Positions 17,007-25,280 are shown, numbered from the stretch's first letter. The stretch: 64,000 nt of DNA from Desulfuromonadales bacterium (GCA_016650295.1 JAENWA010000063.1:20084-84083); one strand, 5' to 3'. The notes: generated by a model from the letters alone, not told the origin. Program-made: numbers and translations.

Positions 17007-19349
17007 CTAAGTGCACCCCAGTTCAGGGATCAGTGCATCATGTATTTTATATCGGTTGCTCCCCAATTTTCGTGCAAGCGCCTTATTTTTCTTATTGTTC
17101 TCTAAACTGTAATCAAATAAGAACTCGTCTTGTTTGGTCTCTCTTCCTAGAATCGAAAGAGCAACAAGGTGATCAATAAAATGTTCAATGTCAGATTCAT
17201 TTTCAAATATTATTTGAGCAGACCTAGCTCGGCTGATGATTTCATCCTTGCCTATGACTACGTGTTCACCCACCAATTCATATAGGAAGTCCTCCATTTG
17301 TTTAATGGATACGCCATTTTCAACAATTAATGATGAAAATACCCATTCCGAGTATTGCTTGTGTGCTTCAGCTACGTCTGACTCTAAAAAGCTTGCGTGG
17401 CCTCTTAATACAGCAATTTCTTTCATTTTTATAAAATAGAATATTATGTCTCTTGGCCTCGGGATAATTCGCTTATATATATAATCTTTTATATCCTCTC
17501 CATAAACAACTTTTGGAAGATATGTGTCCCATAATTCACTAGGTATTATGTCATTGTTAAGCTTGCTAAATCTCTCTTCAATAATCCTAAATAGAGTTTC
17601 CTTGTCATCGACAATAAGCTTAGAATATTCGATTTTATCTGGTTCTCTAGCATAAAGCATAACATGTCTAAAAATGTCACTGCGTAGGAAGATTGTTAAA
17701 TGACATCTAATTCCAGGACCAGTGTTGTTTGAGGAGAAATCTCTGATTATCCTACCAGTAACCCCAAGAAGACTCAGTAACCATCTGCACTGAAATTCAA
17801 TACTATTATTGTCTTTCCAAGATTTATCCAAGTTATCTATCAATATGTAAATATTCTTCCCCTTAGGAAATATTTTAAAAATTTGTTTCTTGATTTCACC
17901 AAGTACATTCTGATGTAACAATTCCGAAACTCTTATTTTAAAATCTGACTCTTTAGTTGCAGATGTTGCAGAGGTTGAAATAATTTCTGTTAGTTTCTCA
18001 ACTATTCTTGAGTGTAAATCAGCTAAAAAAATCTCATCATTATTTTCGATAAATTGAATATATTCTTGTTCCGGATTAGTTATTGAATAACTAGGTAGTC
18101 TCTGAAAACCTTCATAGATAGATCTTGCAATTTCAGTATAAATTAATAATTTCCACACACTTTCTATTAGATAGGTCTTCTCAAATTCTTTAGGCACATT
18201 TTTCATGACATCAATAAGCCCTTCCAACTCATAGCTTATGGGCTTTATAGTGCAAACAAAGTTGGCTTTATTACTTTCAAGTTCACCCTTTAGATAATAC
18301 ATCGTTGCAGTTTTACCACATCCTTTACGACCAACAACAATATTGTATTCACTTTTTATTAGTGAGGATGAGGACATTGTCTCGACATAATATCGTGTAA
18401 TATTTTCACCTTCATGTTCTGCCAGAAACTCTCCAAAATCCAGCCGTTGAATCAACTTTTTATTATGTTGTAAGTTACTGTATTGATTTTTTTTCAGCTT
18501 TAACTGAAAATATTCATTCTTAAAATCTTGAAGAAACGGATTAATCTTTGCTATGCAATCCTTGGAATTTGAATACTTCGCAAGTAGTTCACGATAGTCC
18601 AAAGGGCTGTAGTATGGTTCTTCACAGACCATCAATACTTTCAAGCCCATTCCGACTGCAATTCCTGAAATAGTAGCACACTTTGAGTTTTGAATTTCAT
18701 AACCGGTTCTTGCAATTGTAGAAAGCTCCGCTATCACTGCCGGTAATTTTATCAAGCGTGTTAAATACCAAACAAGGTTATTTACTTTATTTTCAATTGC
18801 GTCATCTAAACAAAAGGATAGTTTTAAATTTGTTATCGCATTTTGAATCGCTAAGTTGTAGTTGGTGTCTACCTGATTCTTTAAAAAAAGGAGAGGCTGA
18901 TCAAAGTCAGTAATATTTGCTCGTTCAAGAAGTGAATCTAATGCTCCTCCTTTGTCGTAAGGCTGATTTTTGTAGAATGCTGTCACTATTTGTTGTGAAT
19001 TTGTATAATTGTCATAGCCGATAGACGAAAAGAAACCTAATTCTCTATTCCGCCTCACAGAGTCTGTGTGTGATGTGTCTAGCAGCAACCAAATCGGTTT
19101 ATTTTTACCAATTGCATAACCGAGTTCAAACAGTACGTTGTCATTTATGCCTGTCAGATCTGCACAGAAGAAATCAGAATCATCTATTTGTTTCAATATT
19201 TCGTTAATTATCATCACGCCGTTAACATTGAGCAATTGCCAAGACATTAAATTGACTAGCCCAGACTTATTGATTTCCGTTATGGCGGACTCAATTGCAT
19301 CCGAGCATGACGATGGTTGTGAGCTATATGCAAAGAATCCCTTTTTCAT
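17007..19349 (-). CDS. Nucleotide-binding/TIR-like domain fused to P-loop ATPase; candidate defence protein
   Basis: The start at 19349 has a perfect AGGAGG five bases upstream; a GTG at 19367 is the alternative. Residues 1-125 look like a TIR or nucleoside deoxyribosyltransferase-like Rossmann domain (FAYSSQPSS; FCADLTGINDNVLFELGYA; PIWLLLD). Residues 150-275 may be a second related domain (VIAELSTIARTGYEI; SGIAVGMGLKVLMVCEEP). Residues 330-700 are a P-loop ATPase with Walker A VVGRKGCGKT (338-347) and Walker B YILIDNLDKSW, most like the Sll1717-type ATPases. The architecture resembles sensor-ATPase defence proteins. The gene is AT-rich and is a single cassette of array 1. Target and trigger unknown. 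Confidence 0.75.
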   Translation of the reverse strand: MKKGFFAYSSQPSSCSDAIESAITEINKSGLVNLMSWQLLNVNGVMIINEILKQIDDSDFFCADLTGINDNVLFELGYAIGKNKPIWLLLDTSHTDSVRRNRELGFFSSIGYDNYTNSQQIVTAFYKNQPYDKGGALDSLLERANITDFDQPLLFLKNQVDTNYNLAIQNAITNLKLSFCLDDAIENKVNNLVWYLTRLIKLPAVIAELSTIARTGYEIQNSKCATISGIAVGMGLKVLMVCEEPYYSPLDYRELLAKYSNSKDCIAKINPFLQDFKNEYFQLKLKKNQYSNLQHNKKLIQRLDFGEFLAEHEGENITRYYVETMSSSSLIKSEYNIVVGRKGCGKTATMYYLKGELESNKANFVCTIKPISYELEGLIDVMKNVPKEFEKTYLIESVWKLLIYTEIARSIYEGFQRLPSYSITNPEQEYIQFIENNDEIFLADLHSRIVEKLTEIISTSATSATKESDFKIRVSELLHQNVLGEIKKQIFKIFPKGKNIYILIDNLDKSWKDNNSIEFQCRWLLSLLGVTGRIIRDFSSNNTGPGIRCHLTIFLRSDIFRHVMLYAREPDKIEYSKLIVDDKETLFRIIEERFSKLNNDIIPSELWDTYLPKVVYGEDIKDYIYKRIIPRPRDIIFYFIKMKEIAVLRGHASFLESDVAEAHKQYSEWVFSSLIVENGVSIKQMEDFLYELVGEHVVIGKDEIISRARSAQIIFENESDIEHFIDHLVALSILGRETKQDEFLFDYSLENNKKNKALARKLGSNRYKIHDALIPELGCT

Positions 19350-19398
19350 AAACCCTCCTATTTTCACATGTCTTCAGTGATATTTATCTTGCAATCCT

Positions 19399-19460
19399 GG
19401 CCAACGGGGTCGGCCTTGAGCTGCCGGTTTTTCAGGGCAGGTCCAAGAACGTGGTTATAC
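19399..19460 (-). other. attC-like site 1b
   Basis: Core boxes on the minus strand are GTATAAC and GTTGGCC. The inner arms CTTGGACCTGCC and GGCAGCTCAAGG pair with unpaired single bases, as in attC sites. The protease stop codon lies inside the left box. Confidence 0.72.
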
Positions 19461-20156
19461 ATTCGCTTCTATAGCTTTTTGGGATTCCTCGATTTCGCGC
19501 TTTTTTCTATTGGCATCATCGAAGGAGCGTACTTGTTGTATTACATCATGAGAGTGAGAAACATCTTGAGCAATAGACAATCCAGGCAAGGAGTCACCAT
19601 GAGCACGGTTTGCCCTGTATGCGGTCATTACTCCGACAATTTGAACCCCATCAGTGGCAGTGTTATAGATAACAGGCCCCCCACTGACTCCATTGATTGC
19701 TACACCGTCAATCAAATAGGACTTCAAATCGTCTCGTCTAGCACTGACGTTCCCTGCGAAGAAGCACAAGGTATACGGCTCGATAGCAGGGAACCCAAGC
19801 CATCCAACTTCAGCACCAATATTAATTCTGGTGTCTATGGGGCGGAGTGGTATCAAACTATCTGGCAGCTCAAGCTCGCTGCTTTTAATAAAAATCATCG
19901 CTGAATCGGTTTTGTATTCTGTGAAAATTACTCTTTGGTCCACAGGTAAGAAAGCTGTTTTTGAAAAGTTATGGTTATGAATTTTTATCGGCTGTTGCCA
20001 TTCATCAGCATTAGAAACTACATGTAGAGCAGTAGCGATTCCACACCATGAATAATCATCATTGTAGGCACAAAGAAAACCAGTCCCGCTACAAGATGGA
20101 GTTTCGATTTTTACGATGTAAGGAGTGACTTTTTGAACAACTTGATCCCAATTCAT
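19455..20156 (-). CDS. Trypsin-like serine protease
   Basis: The 233-residue protein has a chymotrypsin-fold triad: H45 in ATALHVVS, D84 in YKTDSAM and S158 in GVSGGPV. There is no signal peptide, so it should act in the cytoplasm, unlike the DegP family, and no PDZ domain is present. A charged C-terminal helix (RKKREIEESQKAIE) may bind a partner. SD GGAGAA precedes ATG. It shares a cassette with the upstream unknown gene, from which it is 20 bases away. Cytoplasmic trypsin-like proteases of this kind are frequent in bacterial conflict systems. Confidence 0.85.
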   Translation of the reverse strand: MNWDQVVQKVTPYIVKIETPSCSGTGFLCAYNDDYSWCGIATALHVVSNADEWQQPIKIHNHNFSKTAFLPVDQRVIFTEYKTDSAMIFIKSSELELPDSLIPLRPIDTRINIGAEVGWLGFPAIEPYTLCFFAGNVSARRDDLKSYLIDGVAINGVSGGPVIYNTATDGVQIVGVMTAYRANRAHGDSLPGLSIAQDVSHSHDVIQQVRSFDDANRKKREIEESQKAIEANV

Positions 20157-20176
20157 TTTAATTCTCCTATTGATGA

Positions 20177-20674
20177 CTATATGGTGCGGCCCACTGTACC
20201 TTTTGGATACAACGCCAATTTGTAAAGATGTTGAGCAAGTCCACGTATGCCCAACTTATTTAATGTAATGGCAATTTGGGCTGTGCTCACTGAAATTAGC
20301 TTTATTAAGGGTCTTCCCTTATTGTAATCAACACTTTTTGACAGCTGGTATTGAATTACAGATAGACTGTGCAAACGCTCAGATTGCTCTTTCATATCTG
20401 GAATAAGCTCTGACAAAGTTTCAAACCAAGTTTCCCATAATTTACTCCAATGCTCTGATTCTTCTTTTGCTGTGAGGTGGGGGGACTCGGAAGGGGAAAA
20501 CATCCATTCTGATTCCCATATGCCAACTTGGTTTGATGCAAACTTAACAAGCTCGTTCAACTCTGTAACAGATATATTGTCTGGCCTTCCGTCAAGCAAG
20601 CAACTGACATCCTTAATGGGAACTCCGACACTACTTGTTTTTTGGGATTGCAAATATTGCAAAAGATCGCTCAT
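20177..20674 (-). CDS. Hypothetical protein of protease cassette
   Basis: The 165-residue protein has a strong SD (AAGGAGG) and is predicted mostly helical. No domain was recognised. Trp-rich central helices (WESEWMF, HWSKLWETWFETL) and a C-terminal part LGIRGLAQHLYKLAL are notable. It lies 20 bases before the protease gene within the same cassette, so the two likely work together, perhaps as regulator and protease. Confidence 0.7.
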   Translation of the reverse strand: MSDLLQYLQSQKTSSVGVPIKDVSCLLDGRPDNISVTELNELVKFASNQVGIWESEWMFSPSESPHLTAKEESEHWSKLWETWFETLSELIPDMKEQSERLHSLSVIQYQLSKSVDYNKGRPLIKLISVSTAQIAITLNKLGIRGLAQHLYKLALYPKGTVGRTI

Positions 20675-20697
20675 TTATTCGCCTCCTTTTCTTGGGG

Positions 20698-20758
20698 GTA
20701 TAACGGTGTGGGAGATCACCTGACGGCTTTTGGGTCAGGTGCATCTTCCTTGTTGTAC
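20698..20758 (-). other. attC-like site 1c
   Basis: Core boxes on the minus strand are GTACAAC and GTTATAC. The arms AGATGCACCTGAC and GTCAGGTGATCT pair with one unpaired G, with a loop of about 9 bases. This is the best-formed attC-like hairpin of array 1. Confidence 0.78.
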
Positions 20759-20761
20759 GGT

Positions 20762-21274
20762 TCAGTCGAACTCCATCTCATCTTTAATTTGGCCCAGTTC
20801 CGTAAGCAGGTCCTCAAATGGGTTGTTTTCTATGTCATTCAGAAAGAACTCCGTTAGAGCTTGACGTGTCAGCTCTTTTACCCGATCCCGGCTTTCGGAT
20901 TTACAGCTAAGGGTGTAACTGTCGATGCCGTTTTTCAGTTCTGTTGCGTAGGATTTTACTGCATCTACGTAGGTCTCGATTGACTGCTCCTTTTTCTTCT
21001 TTTGCAGATATATCTCAGCCTCGTCAAAGCGCCCAATCAGTCCGAATTTATCGATTCGTTTTGCCATTTTTATACATCTTAGGGCGTCGTTATTACGGCC
21101 AAGAGCCATCAATGCTCTAGCCTTAAAAATCAAAGCTTCTCTGTAATAAGGATATTTGTCGAGAAAGGCATCGATATGCGGCAAGGTTTCAACAAAGCTC
21201 CCGGAATCTATGAACTTTCCGTACAGAACTTTCATTTCGCTTGAAATATTCGGAATGTCAGTAATCCGCTTCAT
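20762..21274 (-). CDS. TPR-like helical repeat protein
   Basis: The 170-residue protein has at least one recognisable TPR pair (YYREALIFKARALMALGRNNDALRCI spans it; key residues are the A/L/G pattern of ALMALGRNNDAL), and its C-terminal half is charged and helical. It is the only gene of the first cassette of array 1. SD AAGGC precedes ATG. It may be a scaffold for the neighbouring proteins, but separate cassettes need not work together. Confidence 0.68.
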   Translation of the reverse strand: MKRITDIPNISSEMKVLYGKFIDSGSFVETLPHIDAFLDKYPYYREALIFKARALMALGRNNDALRCIKMAKRIDKFGLIGRFDEAEIYLQKKKKEQSIETYVDAVKSYATELKNGIDSYTLSCKSESRDRVKELTRQALTEFFLNDIENNPFEDLLTELGQIKDEMEFD

Positions 21275-21292
21275 TTATTAGCCTTTTTAATC

Positions 21293-21330
21293 GTACAACT
21301 CGTTGTTGAGCAGCCCCGCGCGCGTGAACC
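21293..21330 (-). other. Possible attI-like or truncated attC boundary of array 1
   Basis: The first cassette begins at GTTGTAC (21299-21293). The sequence just before it, CTCAACAACGAGTT, has the spacing of the short core sites at integron attI ends and has no hairpin of attC size. An integrase gene would be expected to the right but thiC is there instead. Confidence 0.35.
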
Positions 21331-21582
21331 GGTGATCTTCCCAATTTGGATATTTAGGCTGTGAACATGAAAATAACAAAATGGTTCCGCACTATACGAC
21401 AGTACTTGTGCCATGTCAAAGCTGAATCAGCGTGCTTAACTTATCAGTAACTCGACAAAAAGCCGTTGCATTCCCCGCCAGGTAGTTTATTACCCGGTTG
21501 ACTTCAACAGCGGCAATCCGGCTGTGATCCCCGGTGCCATTCTGTTGCTCTCCCCCCTTTCAACCTCTCCAATGCCCCCAAA

Positions 21583-21614
21583 ACCTCAATTTCCGAACGT
21601 TCGGAAATTGAGGT
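21583..21614. repeat. Perfect 32-base palindrome
   Basis: ACCTCAATTTCCGAAC is followed directly by its exact reverse complement, with no loop. It may be a protein-binding operator or a cruciform; there is no T-run for a terminator. Confidence 0.9.
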
Positions 21615-21828
21615 AACTGACTGAAATACAATAACTCACATCGAAAAACCGGCCAAATATTATTTCGGTGGTTTTGCGGGCACAACAGTCCAACTATCTG
21701 TTTTAAATAGATTAATATGGTTTGTGGGGGCGTAACGTTGGGTGCATACGGGGGTGATTCGGCAACAACTGACGGGAAAACTGCAGATGTGAACGTAGTG
21801 TCACGTGACGCCGGAGCGTCTGTGGCTG

Positions 21829-21854
21829 CGTTCCCACGCCGGAGCGTGGGAACG
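21829..21854. repeat. GTTCCCACGC hairpin repeat
   Basis: CGTTCCCACGC and GCGTGGGAACG form an 11-base stem around a 4-base loop. Elements of this type are dispersed in many proteobacterial genomes. Confidence 0.8.
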
Positions 21855-21939
21855 ATAGGAAAGTACCCTCTGGGCATAAAGGGGAGGCTAGTGGGGGATG
21901 GGTTTCCTTCGACTCCGCTCAGGGAACGGTTGGTAAGCG

Positions 21940-21995
21940 AAGTCGGATCTACCCCATCCCCACCCCGACCCTCCCCTTGAAGGGGAGGGAGAACT
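21940..21995. repeat. GC-rich CCCCATCCCC/CCTTGAAGGGG repeat next to thiC
   Basis: The stretch TACCCCATCCCCACCCCGAC followed by CTCCCCTTGAAGGGGAGGG is nearly the same as part of the insertion in pabBC at 24228-24272. It ends 2-3 bases from the thiC stop region. Confidence 0.8.
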
Positions 21996-23305
21996 CAGAT
22001 CTTATCCCCCCGCAGATCGCACGCAAACAGTTTACCCGCCCCGCGTGAGGCGCAGAAATCGCCGCACATGGTGCAGGTGTCCTCGTCCTCCGGGGTGCGG
22101 CTGGCGCGGATGGCGCGGGCGTCCTCGGGGTAGAGCGCCAGCTGGAACTGCTTCTCCCAGTTCAGGTCGCGGCGGGCCTTGGACATCTCCTTGTCGCGCT
22201 CACGCCCCTTTTCCGGGTACTTGTTCATATCGCCGATGTAGGCCGCGATCTTGGCCGCCTTGACCCCCATGCGCACATCCTCTTCATTAGGCAGGGCCAG
22301 GTGCTCGGCCGGGGTGATGTAGCAGATCAGGTCGGCCCCGAAGCGGCTGGACTGGGCCGCGCCGATGGCGGCGGTGATGTGGTCGAAGCCGGGGGCCACG
22401 TCGGTGGTGATCGGTCCCAGCATGTAGTAGGGCGCGCCGCCGCTCATCCGTTTTTGCAGCTGGATGTTGCCCTCGATCTCGTCCAGCGGCACGTGTCCCG
22501 GACCTTCCACCAGCATCTGGCAGCCCATGTCACGGCCGATCTCGGCCAGTTCGCAGTTGAAGAGCAGCTCCTGGATCTGGGCCCGGTCCGATGAGTCGTG
22601 GATGGCCCCGGCCCGCAGGCCATTGCCCAGTGAGAGCACGGTGTCGTATTTTTTGAGGATCGCGGCCACCCGGTCGAACTTTTCATAGAGCGGGTTTTCC
22701 TTGTTGTTGGCGATCATCCAGGCCACCATGGAAACACCGCCTTTACTCACCAGCCCACCGTAGCGGTAGCCCTGTTTGCGCAGGCGTTCGACCGTGCAGA
22801 GGTTGATGCCGCAATGTACCGCCATGAAGGCCATGCCGTCGGCGCACTGCTGCTCGATCAGGTCGAAGAGCATCTCCTCGTCCAGCTTGTTGGGATCGCC
22901 GTATTTGCGGGCCGCCTCGCAGAAGGCCTGGTAGAGCGGCACATTGCCCACCGGAAGATCCACGGCGGCGATTACCTCGCGCCGCACCCGGTCCAGGTCG
23001 CCCCCCACCGAGAGTTCCATCAGGGTGTCGGCTCCGGCTTCCTGGGCGACGAGGGCCTTGCGGACTTCGGCCTCATAATCGACGATATCCGAGGAGGTGC
23101 CGATGGAGGCGTTGACCTTGGTGGAAAGCCCCTTGCCGATGCCGGCGATGCGGGACGGTTTGCGGTTGTGGTTCCAGGGGATGACGATCTTGCCTTCCGC
23201 CACCATGCGGCGGATGTACTCGGCCTCCAGCAGCTCGTTAGCGGCAACGATCTGCATCTGGGGGGTGATGATGCCCTGACGGGCGGATTCGATCTGAGTC
23301 AGCAT
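21995..23305 (-). CDS. thiC: Phosphomethylpyrimidine synthase ThiC
   Basis: ThiC converts aminoimidazole ribotide to HMP-phosphate for thiamine. The 436-residue length fits the short bacterial form. Radical SAM cluster residues are at the C-terminus (CTMCGDFCASRGA, of CxxCx4C type). MVEGPGHVPLDEIE and the N-terminal SIGTSSDI are visible. It is the last gene of the cobU-T-S-pabBC-thiC run, with 20 bases to pabBC. No TPP riboswitch precedes it, which is unusual for thiC. Confidence 0.97.
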   Translation of the reverse strand: MLTQIESARQGIITPQMQIVAANELLEAEYIRRMVAEGKIVIPWNHNRKPSRIAGIGKGLSTKVNASIGTSSDIVDYEAEVRKALVAQEAGADTLMELSVGGDLDRVRREVIAAVDLPVGNVPLYQAFCEAARKYGDPNKLDEEMLFDLIEQQCADGMAFMAVHCGINLCTVERLRKQGYRYGGLVSKGGVSMVAWMIANNKENPLYEKFDRVAAILKKYDTVLSLGNGLRAGAIHDSSDRAQIQELLFNCELAEIGRDMGCQMLVEGPGHVPLDEIEGNIQLQKRMSGGAPYYMLGPITTDVAPGFDHITAAIGAAQSSRFGADLICYITPAEHLALPNEEDVRMGVKAAKIAAYIGDMNKYPEKGRERDKEMSKARRDLNWEKQFQLALYPEDARAIRASRTPEDEDTCTMCGDFCASRGAGKLFACDLRGDKI

Positions 23306-23324
23306 GTGTGTTCTCCTTGAATAT

Positions 23325-25280
23325 TTAGCTTCCCCCTTTGCAAAGGGGGGGATTAATAATACATTCCCGCCAGCCGCGTACCGAGTTGACCATCCAAACG
23401 GTGTCGGCGGTCAGCAGGTCTTCCAGCGTCAAGAGCGCTTCGCGCATGGCGCCGACCTCCAACAGTTCTTCCCGCAGAACACCCGGCAACAGGCCGCACT
23501 CCAGCGCTGGTGTCAGCAACTCTCCCGCTTTTGCGACAACAAGCGAGTTGAAACACCCTTCCGTCAGCTCGCCCCTCTCATTCAGAAAGATGACATCGTA
23601 ACAATCGGGATGCTCGCGAAGCTCTCGGTCGTACAGTTCGCGTCGGGTTGTCTTGTGGTACAGGAACGGATCATCGGAATTCATCCTCTTTCGTGAGACA
23701 GTAACCAGGCAGGGAGCGGCCGGGGCATGCTGCTGCAAGGTCTGGCTGTCGATAGATATGTTTCCGTCTTCGGCCAGCAGAACCCGGACCTTGTGCGGGC
23801 CGATCAACGGTTCCCCCGCATCCATAAGCCGTCCGCGCAGGCTCTTTCCATCAAAGGCAAACCCGAAGTAAGCAGCCGACGAAGCCATCCGCCGCAGGTG
23901 GCGCTCCAGCAGCAGATAGCCCTGTTCGTCATAGCGAAGGGATTCGATCAGGCTGAACTGGTCGGCCGATCTGGTCAGAAAGGCGCTCTTGGCCAGGCAC
24001 TCCCGGTATTCGCTCCCGGCATCCGAATCCCAGGTGATGCCGCTGCCGATACCGAGCTCCGCGTTTCCCGTGGCCGTTTCCACGACCGCCGTGCGGATGG
24101 CGACGGAAAACACCGCCTCTATGCCAGATAAGTGCCCAAAGTTTGTGTCTTTCATCCCTCCCCTTTCAAGGGGGAGGTTAGGAGGGGGATGGGGTTTGTT
24201 TTGGCAAGCCATTGAAGTCGTACAATCTACCCCATCCCCACCCCGACCCTCCCCTTGAAAGGGAGGGAGATTTTTATTATTTTGGGGTGATACATAGCCG
24301 ATGGCGCCGCAGTAGACCCTGCGCGGCGAGGTTTCCAGGCCTTTGATAATCTCCATGGTGCGCTGCTTGGGCGCGCCGGTGACCGAACCGCACGGGAACA
24401 GGGCCCGGAAGATGCCGGTCAAACCCACCTCCGGCCGGACCCGTGCCGTGACGGTCGAGGTCAGCTGGTGAACTGTCGGGAAGGTCTCCACGTCGAACAG
24501 GGACAGCACCTTGACACTGCCGGTCTCAGCGATGGTGGAAAGGTCGTTGCGAACCAGGTCAACGATCATCAGGTTCTCGGCCCGCTCCTTGGCGCTGGCG
24601 GTCAGCAGCTCGCGTTGACGCCGGTCATCGTCGGCTCGCGGCAGCCTGGCTGCGGTGCCTTTCATCGGCCTCATCGTCAGAAGGTCATCGTCGAGGGAGA
24701 AAAACAGCTCCGGTGAGGCCGAGAGAATCCGGTGTGTGCCGATATCCAGCCAGGCACAGAAGGGCGCCCGCTGATTGCGGCACATCCTGCGGTAGAGCAC
24801 GAAAGGATCGCCCGTGATACGGAAACGCTGGCGGGTCGTAAAGTTGACCTGATAGGTCTCGCCCCGTGCGATGGCCTCGCGGATAGCGCCCACCGCGCTC
24901 CGGTAGGCGGCCTCGTCAATGGCCAGTTCGGGCGGCGAAACCAGGCAGTCACCGGAACTGCCGGAGGTTGTTTGGCCGGTACAATCCAGCCGTTCGGAAA
25001 AGATGCCGAACCAGACCAGTGGCAGCGAGTCCTTCCCGGAAACCGGCAGATCCGGATTCAGCCCGGAAGCGGCCTCGTAGGCCACGTAACCGGCGGCGTG
25101 CTTTCCGAGTGCGACGGCCTGTTCAACCTCTGCCAGGGCCGGTACCACCTGTTCGGGCGAGTGTGCGGTTATGACGGACTCACACCCGCTGAAACGGTAG
25201 GAACGGGAGTTTGCGCCGCCGCCGAACGACTCCAGCAGCACGTCCGGCTGATGCGGCTCTGTCTGTCGTTGCCTGATCAC
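23325..25280 (-). CDS. pabBC: Aminodeoxychorismate synthase I fused to aminodeoxychorismate lyase
   Basis: The start is the GTG at 25280, which overlaps the cobS stop (GTGA). Residues 1-440 are the chorismate-binding PabB part (KERAENLMIVDLVRNDL; HQLTSTV; PCGSVTGAPKQRTMEII). Residues 442-651 are a PabC-type fold IV PLP enzyme (SLIESLRYDEQGYLLLE; FLNERGELTEGCFNSLV). Together they make 4-aminobenzoate for folate. Residues about 333-388, between GYVSP and AVFSVAIRT, are not family sequence: they are translated GC-rich repeat (LPPFQGEGRGG; PHPPPNLPLERGG). The last residues (NPPLCKGGS) also read as repeat. The insertion keeps frame. The longer upstream frame is only the shadow of cobS. Confidence 0.93.
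   Translation of the reverse strand: MIRQRQTEPHQPDVLLESFGGGANSRSYRFSGCESVITAHSPEQVVPALAEVEQAVALGKHAAGYVAYEAASGLNPDLPVSGKDSLPLVWFGIFSERLDCTGQTTSGSSGDCLVSPPELAIDEAAYRSAVGAIREAIARGETYQVNFTTRQRFRITGDPFVLYRRMCRNQRAPFCAWLDIGTHRILSASPELFFSLDDDLLTMRPMKGTAARLPRADDDRRQRELLTASAKERAENLMIVDLVRNDLSTIAETGSVKVLSLFDVETFPTVHQLTSTVTARVRPEVGLTGIFRALFPCGSVTGAPKQRTMEIIKGLETSPRRVYCGAIGYVSPQNNKNLPPFQGEGRGGDGVDCTTSMACQNKPHPPPNLPLERGGMKDTNFGHLSGIEAVFSVAIRTAVVETATGNAELGIGSGITWDSDAGSEYRECLAKSAFLTRSADQFSLIESLRYDEQGYLLLERHLRRMASSAAYFGFAFDGKSLRGRLMDAGEPLIGPHKVRVLLAEDGNISIDSQTLQQHAPAAPCLVTVSRKRMNSDDPFLYHKTTRRELYDRELREHPDCYDVIFLNERGELTEGCFNSLVVAKAGELLTPALECGLLPGVLREELLEVGAMREALLTLEDLLTADTVWMVNSVRGWRECIINPPLCKGGS
24150..24290. 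repeat. Palindromic GC-rich repeat inserted in frame in pabBC
   Basis: CCCTCCCCTTTCAAGGGGG and, about 75 bases on, CCTCCCCTTGAAAGGGAGGG flank a unique centre. Both halves resemble the element at 21940-21995. The surrounding pabB frame is kept, adding about 55 residues. Confidence 0.88.

Larger units (their letters stand above)
16874..21299 (-). mobile_element. Integron-type gene cassette array 1 (three cassettes, no integrase)
   Basis: Read on the minus strand, three units each end in a hairpin bounded by 7-base core boxes. Cassette 1 runs GTTGTAC to GTACAAC (TPR gene), cassette 2 GTTATAC to GTATAAC (unknown plus protease), cassette 3 GTTGGCC to TGCCAAC (ATPase). Boxes at the two ends of cassettes 1 and 2 are exact complements; cassette 3 has one mismatch. 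This is the property expected of cassettes inserted by an integron integrase. The stretch is AT-rich compared with flanking genes. No intI gene is in the window. Confidence 0.75.
21300..21994. other. Repeat-filled intergenic region between array 1 and thiC
   Basis: About 700 bases without a credible gene. It holds a 32-base perfect palindrome, a GTTCCCACGC-type hairpin, one arm of the TTCGACTCC repeat and a GC-rich CCCCATCCCC-type repeat. Open frames here (21560-21877 minus and 21717-21980 plus) are made of repeat sequence. Confidence 0.7.

Noticed and set aside
21560..21980. Open frames of 105 codons (minus) and 87 codons (plus) between array 1 and thiC
   Set aside because: They consist of dispersed repeats (GTTCCCACGC hairpin, TTCGACTCC arm, CCCCATCCCC element) and have no SD or family similarity.
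23306..23330. TPP riboswitch before thiC
   Set aside because: Only about 20 bases separate thiC from pabBC and no THI-box sequence is present.
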